Below are positions 6,984 to 11,617 of a stretch of DNA of 11,617 nt, piece by piece. Each line of letters opens with the position of its first letter. Within the stretch, counting starts at the first letter, position 1. Position numbers and translations under genes: made by a program. This DNA comes from Solirubrobacterales bacterium. GTDB lineage: Bacteria; Actinomycetota; Thermoleophilia; Solirubrobacterales; Solirubrobacteraceae. Under the pieces are notes generated by a model. That model had not been told where the DNA came from. It saw nothing but the letters and a program-made list of their open reading frames with translations, and did not search any database. The stretch covers positions 1 to 11,617 of the forward strand of contig JAFMRN010000045.1 in assembly GCA_017354065.1 (NCBI GenBank), written 5' to 3'.

Positions 6984-8069
6984 GTGCCAGTAAGAGCGAC
7001 CAAGCGCGGTAGCGAACGTACGCCGCTCAACGCGGACGCCGATGTCCTGATCTGCGGAGCGAGCTTCGCCGGCCTGGCCCTCGCGCGTGAACTGCGCGGC
7101 GCCGGCAAGCGCGTCTTGATGATCGACCGTTATGAGATCGGCGAGCGCCAGACCAGCGCCTGTGGCATCCCGACCGGGTGGCTTGAGGCGCTGGAGCTGA
7201 TGGGCGCGCACCAGCAGACCTTCCCCCAGCTGGTCGCCCACACCCCGTACAAGACCGTCCGCTTCGACCTGCCCTGGACGTTCTCGACCTTCGACTACCG
7301 CACCCTCTGCGGGCTGCTGGCGACGCAAGGCGACTTCACGTTCGAGACCGCCAAGGTCGAGGAGCGCGCCAACGGCGAGGTCCTGACCGACCGCGGTTCA
7401 ATCCGCGCCCCGATCGTCATCGACGCGCTGGGCTGGCGCCGCGTTCTCAGCAACGGCGAGCCGATCCAGCCCCCGGACGCGTACCTGAGCCGTGGGCTGG
7501 AAGTGCACCCCGAGGGTTCGGGGGACGAGCTTGAGATTTGGATTGACCGCGCGGTGATCCCCGCCGGTTATGGCTGGTCCTTCCCGGCCGACAACGAGGT
7601 CCGCGTCGGCGTGGGCTCCTTCATCCCGCGCGACCACGTGAAGGAGCCGACGGTGAAGCTGGCCCAGGACCTCCAGCGCGACACGGTCCGCTACCAGGGC
7701 AACTGGATCCCCCACCGGATCCGCGAGGCGACTGAGGACGGCATCTTCTTCGTCGGCGATTCCGCCGGACACTGCCTGCCCCTGACCGCGGAGGGAATCC
7801 GCACCGCGCTGTACTTCGGGCTTGCCGCCGGCCGTGAGATCCGCCAGGTGCTGGACGGCCGCCAATCAAAAGCGGCCGCACTGGCCCGATATGGATCCTT
7901 CTCCGCCCAGCACAAGTGGAAGTTCGAGTGGATGCTGCGCGTCCAGAACCTCGTTCCCCGCGTGCCGCCGCGGCTGCTGGGCCCCACGCTCGGCGTGACC
8001 GGAACCAGAGCGTTCACGAAGTGGTCCTTCAACCACTACCTGAACATCGCACCGCCAGAGTTCGTATAG
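6984..8069 (+). CDS. FAD-dependent oxidoreductase, geranylgeranyl reductase-like family
   Basis: This 361-residue flavoprotein has the layout of the geranylgeranyl reductase/PHBH-type family, whose members reduce isoprenoid double bonds or hydroxylate substrates. The N-terminal dinucleotide-binding motif is VLICGASFAG (21-30), with D48 at the end of the second strand to hold the ribose. C60 in TSACGIPTGW matches the Cys-Gly segment of archaeal reductases. YGWSFP (196-201) is the family's Y-x-W-x-FP signature. FFVGDSAGHCLPLTAEGI (255-272) is the second FAD motif, with the aspartate touching the flavin ribityl chain. The C-terminus (310-361) is rich in Trp, Phe and Arg, perhaps a lipid- or membrane-facing cap. 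The GTG start comes just before the conserved strand and has no ribosome-binding site. Candidate substrates are menaquinone side chains or polyprenyl lipids; this is inferred. No isoprenoid gene lies nearby to settle it. Confidence 0.85.
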   Translation: MPVRATKRGSERTPLNADADVLICGASFAGLALARELRGAGKRVLMIDRYEIGERQTSACGIPTGWLEALELMGAHQQTFPQLVAHTPYKTVRFDLPWTFSTFDYRTLCGLLATQGDFTFETAKVEERANGEVLTDRGSIRAPIVIDALGWRRVLSNGEPIQPPDAYLSRGLEVHPEGSGDELEIWIDRAVIPAGYGWSFPADNEVRVGVGSFIPRDHVKEPTVKLAQDLQRDTVRYQGNWIPHRIREATEDGIFFVGDSAGHCLPLTAEGIRTALYFGLAAGREIRQVLDGRQSKAAALARYGSFSAQHKWKFEWMLRVQNLVPRVPPRLLGPTLGVTGTRAFTKWSFNHYLNIAPPEFV

Positions 8070-8073
8070 CGCC

Positions 8074-8419
8074 CTACGCCGCATCCACGAGCGGCGTCCG
8101 TGGCACAACGCGCAGACCGTCATCGGTGATCACCGCCAGCATCCCGGTCTCCTCCTGCTCAGCGACCTCGGGCAGATAGTTGGTCGCGCAGATCAGCATC
8201 GGACGAACACCGCAGCGTCGGACGCCCGGCCAGAACGAACAACAGCTCCTCATTGCGATGGTGGAAGTGCAGCGGCGACACAACAGCGCCGGGCTCCAGC
8301 TCATACAGGTTGGCCGCAAGCTGCTGAGCACCCGCGTGCCGCCCCAACCGGACCGCCCGTAACAGGGCGCCGTCGCCCGCATCAACCTCCGCATCCCAGA
8401 CCGGCTCCAATAGGTTCAT
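8074..8419 (-). pseudogene. Cupin-domain protein gene broken by an internal deletion and frameshift
   Basis: The 5' part, starting at ATG 8419 (MNLLEPVWDAEV) or GTG 8428, encodes a normal cupin beginning. The metal motif GAVVSPLHFHHRNEEL continues to FVLAGRPTLR and gives the pattern HxH(x)4E(x)6G. After about 8210 this frame turns into unrelated sequence and stops at 8159. From about 8208 a second frame reads VRPMLICATNYLPEV and runs to the stop at 8074, which is what the C-terminal part of such cupins looks like. Missing between the two is the usual GDVVAFP...GAH segment with the second metal-binding histidine, so roughly 30 codons were lost together with the reading frame. The product cannot be a complete cupin. 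Whether the deletion is real or an assembly error cannot be decided here. The gene ends 4 nt from the flavoprotein stop and diverges from the small regulator gene. Confidence 0.68.
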
Positions 8420-8430
8420 ATAGCACACGC

Positions 8431-8442
8431 TATCATCTGATA
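8431..8442 (+). promoter_or_regulatory. Palindrome TATCA-TC-TGATA over a -10 box, candidate operator
   Basis: The 12-nt inverted repeat TATCATCTGATA has perfect 5-nt arms and lies in the 28-nt gap between the divergent cupin pseudogene and the small regulator gene. Its left half, TATCAT (8431-8436), fits a TANNNT -10 element, giving transcription from about 8443 and a leader of about 5 nt before the ATG at 8448. No ribosome-binding site is present. Ribbon-helix-helix repressors usually bind short palindromes and control their own promoters, so autoregulation is a reasonable inference. Confidence 0.4.
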
Positions 8443-8447
8443 TCGCG

Positions 8448-8765
8448 ATGAGCGAACAGGTCCCCCTTTACGTGCGCCTTCCGGCAGAAACAGCCCAGCG
8501 GCTCGACCAGGCCGCGACCACACAAGGCAGAAGCAAGCGCCACCTGGTCGAGCAGGCGGTACGCGAGCATCTCGTGGTCGGCCGCGCAGCACTTCAGGAG
8601 ACGCCACCCGAGATCCTCACCCTCGAAGAGGCCGCGGCGCTGCTCAGAATCGACCCATCAGACCTGCAACAAGCAGCCGTCGCGGGTCAACTCCCAGGGC
8701 GGCTGCTCGGCCAAGAGTGGCGCTTCTCCCGTGAAGCGCTGCTGGCCTGGCTCGCGAATACCTGA
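8448..8765 (+). CDS. Small DNA-binding protein: ribbon-helix-helix plus excisionase-type HTH
   Basis: The 105-residue protein appears to join two DNA-binding modules. Residues 5-43 (VPLYVRLPAETAQRLDQAA, then RSKRHLVEQAVREHL) match a CopG/RHH_1 ribbon-helix-helix: a short strand followed by two helices, which works as a dimer. Residues 56-103 match the MerR-like HTH_17 'excisionase family' domain, with LTLEEAAALLRID, then AAVAGQLPGR and EWRFSREALLAWL. A short linker, VVGRAALQETPPE, joins them. The ATG at 8448 starts just before the strand. The likely role is a transcriptional regulator, perhaps of itself and the divergent cupin gene. No integrase or phage gene is nearby, so an excisionase role is not supported. 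Both domain assignments rest on sequence pattern. Confidence 0.85.
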   Translation: MSEQVPLYVRLPAETAQRLDQAATTQGRSKRHLVEQAVREHLVVGRAALQETPPEILTLEEAAALLRIDPSDLQQAAVAGQLPGRLLGQEWRFSREALLAWLANT

Positions 8766-8769
8766 GCGC

Positions 8770-9864
8770 TTAGGGCTGCCAAGCCACCCGCGGGAACTCG
8801 TTCGTGCGCCGCCAGTGCCCCTCGTAGTACCAGTCAGGCCTATTGGGGTTGGATGCCTGTTGCACGCAGGAGCCGGGCCATTGGATCACTTGGCGGCGGA
8901 TCACCTGGCCCTGGAGGTTGACGATCTCCAGGTAGCGGATGTCGCACACAGTGGACCACTCGTCTTTCCACTGGCCCTGCGGTGCGTATCTGCCACACAG
9001 CGCGGCGCTGCATTCCATCTGGTCCGCGACGGCAAGCTCGGTGCCCGATGGTGAGAAGGCGTCCGTTCCCCACAGCGGCTCGCCGGTGGCAAACCGATGA
9101 CCGCTGACGTGCTTGCCCGTGTCCGCGCTGTACAGGTCGGCCCGATCAAACGCGAGCAGCCGGCCGTTGGGACTGCAGGCAGTCGCCTGCACCTCCGGGT
9201 CGAAGCGGATGATCGGCTTGCCGTCCCCGCGCTTGCCTCTGGCCAGCCTGTACAGACCAAGGTTGTGGTTGTACAGGATGGTGCCGTTGTGACAAACGAC
9301 CGGATCCTGGCCTCCGCTGTTGACCAGCACCTTGGGAACACCGCCGTTCACAGACACCGTGTAGAGCCGCACGTTGGAAAACGTGCCCACCTGGCCCGAG
9401 AAGACAATCTGCTTGTTGCCCGGTAGGAATTGGGCATCTCCCATTCCGACCAGGCCGCGGATCGGGATCCGCGTCGGTTTGCCGCTGGGCATGGCCATCT
9501 TGAAGATGCCCACGGCCGCGTTTGGCCCGTAGAAGCCGCCGAACAGCAACGTTTTGCCGTCTGATGAGAACGCGGGCCCATTCGTCGGACACACCGTCCC
9601 CTGGGTGTATGTGGCGCTGTGCTCCTGTCCCTTGACGGTGCACGAGACGAGCGTCCCACGCGTTCTCAGCAGCGGACCGCTGAGCGTGTCTATCGCGTAG
9701 CTGAGCCCGTCGGGCCCGGAATCGACCTCTTCACCGTCGCTGAGATACGCGATCTGCCCACCGCTCTTGCTCGCCTGTGCGCGCGCCGGCGCAGCTCGCA
9801 GCGCGCCGACCAGAACGGCGCCCAACAGCGCCGCCGCCAGCAACGCACAACAGAACCGTCTCAT
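8770..9864 (-). CDS. Secreted PD40/TolB-like beta-propeller protein
   Basis: From ATG 9864 the protein has 364 residues. It begins with a clear signal peptide: MRRFCC, a hydrophobic core up to about 23, and cleavage near ARAQA (about residue 31). Four PD40-type blade motifs are visible: GPAFSSDGKTLLF (96-108), DAQFLPGNKQIVF (143-155), ATACSPNGRLLAF (227-239) and DAFSPSGTELAV (268-279), as in TolB-like propellers. The mature part has eight cysteines (75, 92, 191, 230, 285, 290, 307, 333), an even number that would allow four disulfides outside the membrane. ATG 9864 is preferred over GTG 9867 because GAAGGGGGA lies 5 nt before it but only 2 nt before the GTG. Function is unknown; such propellers usually mediate protein or ligand binding. 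It follows polA in the same direction, but a hairpin lies between them. The stop is 4 nt from the convergent regulator gene. Confidence 0.85.
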   Translation of the reverse strand: MRRFCCALLAAALLGAVLVGALRAAPARAQASKSGGQIAYLSDGEEVDSGPDGLSYAIDTLSGPLLRTRGTLVSCTVKGQEHSATYTQGTVCPTNGPAFSSDGKTLLFGGFYGPNAAVGIFKMAMPSGKPTRIPIRGLVGMGDAQFLPGNKQIVFSGQVGTFSNVRLYTVSVNGGVPKVLVNSGGQDPVVCHNGTILYNHNLGLYRLARGKRGDGKPIIRFDPEVQATACSPNGRLLAFDRADLYSADTGKHVSGHRFATGEPLWGTDAFSPSGTELAVADQMECSAALCGRYAPQGQWKDEWSTVCDIRYLEIVNLQGQVIRRQVIQWPGSCVQQASNPNRPDWYYEGHWRRTNEFPRVAWQP

Positions 9865-9916
9865 CACATCCCCCTTCGACTATTGCCCCGGACCGTCGCA
9901 CCTAAGAACGGTGTGA

Positions 9917-9943
9917 GAACGCCAAGGTTTCTACTTGGCGTTC
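9917..9943 (-). terminator. Hairpin at the 3' end of polA, candidate terminator
   Basis: GAACGCCAAG (9917-9926) and CTTGGCGTTC (9934-9943) form a perfect 10-bp stem around a 7-nt loop. On the polA strand the upstream arm is made of the last codons (Asn-Ala-Lys) and the loop holds the TAG stop. No strong run of T follows on the polA strand, as is common for actinobacterial hairpins. It probably ends or attenuates polA transcription before the TolB-like gene. Confidence 0.55.
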
Positions 9944-11616
9944 AGCCAGTCCGTGCCGATCCCGGCCTCGACCGCCAGCGGCGGGTCCATCTCAAACGCG
10001 CCGGTCATCGCCTCGACCGCCAGATCCCGGACGGCGTCGGCCTCATCGGCCGGGCCTTCGAACAACAGCTCGTCGTGAATCTGGAGGACCATCCGCGACC
10101 GCAGCCCGGATGCAGCCAAAGCCTTGTCGGCCCGCACCATCGCGATCTTCATGATGTCCGCGGCGGTGCCCTGGATCACCATGTTGACGGCGAAGCGCTC
10201 ACCCTGTTTGCGCAGCTCCCAGCGGCGGGCGCGCAGCTCCGGCACCTGGCGCCGGCGCCCCAAAAGCGTCGACACGTAACCCAGATCCGTGCCCGAAGCG
10301 ATCGTCTCCTCGATGAAGCGCCCGACGGCCGGGAAGCCGGCCAGATAGCGCTTGATGAAGTCGTCGGCCTCCTCCTGCGGTATGTCGAGCCGGTCGGCCA
10401 TGCCGTAGGCGGACAGCCCGTAGACGATCCCATAGTTGATCATCTTCGCCTTGGAGCGCATGCCCGGGTCGATCCCGTCCTCGGTCACGCCGAACACGCG
10501 CATCGCGGTGGCGCTGTGCACGTCATCCCCGGCGCGGAAGATGTCCTTCAGCACGTCCTCCCCCGCGATGTGGGCCAGCAGCCGCAGCTCCACCTGGGAG
10601 TAGTCCGCCGAGACCAGGACGTTCCCCTCCTCGGGCACGAAACAGGCCCGGATCTCGCGCCCGAGCTCCGTGCGGACGGGGATGTTCTGCAGGTTCGGGT
10701 TGTTCGAGGACAGCCGCCCGGTCGCCGCGGCGGTCTGGTTCAGGGTCGTGTGGATGCGGCCGTCCGCCGGCGAGATCTCGAGCGGCAGCGCGTCCAAATA
10801 GGTCTGGGCCAGCTTGGTCAGCTCGCGCCAGCGCTCGATTTTGGCGATGATCGGATGCTCGCCGCGGATCGCCTGCAGAACCCGCGCGTCCGTCGAGTAG
10901 CCGGTTTTGCCCCGCCGCTTGCGCGACAGCCCGAGCTTCTCAAACAGCACCGCCCCGAGCTGCTGGGGCGAGCCCAAAGTGAACTCCTCCCCCGCCAGCT
11001 CGAAGATCTCGGACTCCAGCTGACCGGCCTCCGCGCGGACACGCTCGGAGATCGCCCCCAGCCGGGTCACGTCAAGCTTCAGCCCGACCAGCTCCATCGC
11101 GCGGAGGATGTGGATCAGCGGCAGCTCGATGGTCTCCAGCAGCTCGACCAGCCCGCGACCACGGATCTCCTCACGCTGCCATTGCGCGAGCTGGTGCATC
11201 AGCAGCGCATCACCGGCCACCCCCACAAGGTCTGTGGAGAAGCCGCGCTCCTCGACCAGCTCGCGGAACGGGTAGGCCCGCCGCGCCGGTTCCAGCAGGT
11301 AGGCGGCGACCTCGGTGTCGTGCGCGAGCTGGGGCACCTTGCCGAGGTTCTTGGCTTCGTGTGCCACCACCGGCCGTGTGCCCAAGGCGTCGACGACCTC
11401 CTCCGCACCCGCGCAGCGACCGGTAAGCACATCGCCACCCGGGGCGCAGACGGCGAACATCCATTCGGAGGCGTCGCCGAACAGCGCGCCCTCCGGCGCC
11501 TCCGGGGCGGCCAGAGCGACCGCGATGTCGGCCCGTGGCAGCAGCCGGTCGAGCTCGCCGAGCTTGACGTCGCGCACCCGCGCACTGACCGGGCCGCCCT
11601 CCACGGGCGTGGGGGC
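9931..11616 (-). CDS. polA: DNA polymerase I, 5' partial (exonuclease-like and polymerase domains)
   Basis: The frame is open to the right window edge. The visible 561 codons lack the N-terminal 5'-3' exonuclease and begin in the linker before the central domain. Numbers count GTG 11604 as 1. Residues 15-150 are the 3'-5' exonuclease-like domain, but the DxE pair of motif Exo I is absent (ADIAVAL at 25-31) and the Exo II region AKNLGK lacks the usual aspartate, so proofreading is presumably lost. The polymerase domain is complete: SSNNPNLQNIPVR (299-311), motif A DYSQVELR (334-341) with catalytic D334, the O-helix R383...K387...NYG with Y391, and motif C QIHDE (508-512) with D511. Y391 stands where E. 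coli has F762. The enzyme fills gaps in repair and Okazaki maturation. The last codons form one arm of a hairpin. polA close to rpsA-coaE is a common actinobacterial arrangement, here separated by about 3 kb. Confidence 0.97.
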   Translation of the reverse strand, partial: APTPVEGGPVSARVRDVKLGELDRLLPRADIAVALAAPEAPEGALFGDASEWMFAVCAPGGDVLTGRCAGAEEVVDALGTRPVVAHEAKNLGKVPQLAHDTEVAAYLLEPARRAYPFRELVEERGFSTDLVGVAGDALLMHQLAQWQREEIRGRGLVELLETIELPLIHILRAMELVGLKLDVTRLGAISERVRAEAGQLESEIFELAGEEFTLGSPQQLGAVLFEKLGLSRKRRGKTGYSTDARVLQAIRGEHPIIAKIERWRELTKLAQTYLDALPLEISPADGRIHTTLNQTAAATGRLSSNNPNLQNIPVRTELGREIRACFVPEEGNVLVSADYSQVELRLLAHIAGEDVLKDIFRAGDDVHSATAMRVFGVTEDGIDPGMRSKAKMINYGIVYGLSAYGMADRLDIPQEEADDFIKRYLAGFPAVGRFIEETIASGTDLGYVSTLLGRRRQVPELRARRWELRKQGERFAVNMVIQGTAADIMKIAMVRADKALAASGLRSRMVLQIHDELLFEGPADEADAVRDLAVEAMTGAFEMDPPLAVEAGIGTDWLNAK

Positions 11617-11617
11617 C

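Noticed and set aside
8448..8765. Excisionase-type domain taken as a sign of a prophage or integrative element
   Set aside because: No integrase, attachment-site repeat or phage gene is present, and HTH_17 domains are common in ordinary regulators.

Overview
The window is GC-rich, gene-dense bacterial chromosomal DNA. The gene content points to Actinomycetota: a 13E12-type DUF222/HNH protein, a secreted DUF1906 protein with GYW repeats, a four-S1-domain RpsA with an acidic tail, and a PolA without proofreading residues. Lineage within the phylum is uncertain; a Thermoleophilia/Solirubrobacterales-like organism is my guess. No rRNA, tRNA, CRISPR array, insertion sequence or integrase was seen.

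Layout. (a) 1-2924, plus strand: a secreted DUF1906 protein with an Ig-like module and six GYW repeats, cut by the left edge, followed 9 nt later by a class I methyltransferase. (b) 3010-4248, plus strand: a DUF222/HNH endonuclease-like gene whose start codon lies inside a near-perfect LexA (SOS) box. (c) 4245-6920, minus strand: the tight housekeeping run rpsA, coaE and a membrane-anchored lytic transglycosylase. (d) 6984-8765: a geranylgeranyl-reductase-like flavoprotein (plus), a broken cupin gene (minus) and a small ribbon-helix-helix plus excisionase-type HTH regulator (plus). (e) 8770-11617, minus strand: a secreted PD40/TolB-like protein downstream of polA, which is cut by the right edge.

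How the genes relate. polA, rpsA and coaE are neighbours in many actinobacteria. Here about 3 kb of mixed-orientation genes sits between polA and rpsA, so this looks like an accessory insertion into a conserved neighbourhood. The housekeeping run covers DNA repair synthesis (PolA), translation (RpsA), CoA synthesis (CoaE) and peptidoglycan turnover. All three tail-to-tail gene junctions have 4 nt or less between or shared by the stop codons.

I do not see a clearly new multi-gene system. The best leads are the SOS box on the HNH gene start, the small two-domain regulator with a palindrome over its -10 region next to a decayed cupin gene, and the repeat architecture of the DUF1906 protein. No stretch longer than about 90 bases lacks a gene.
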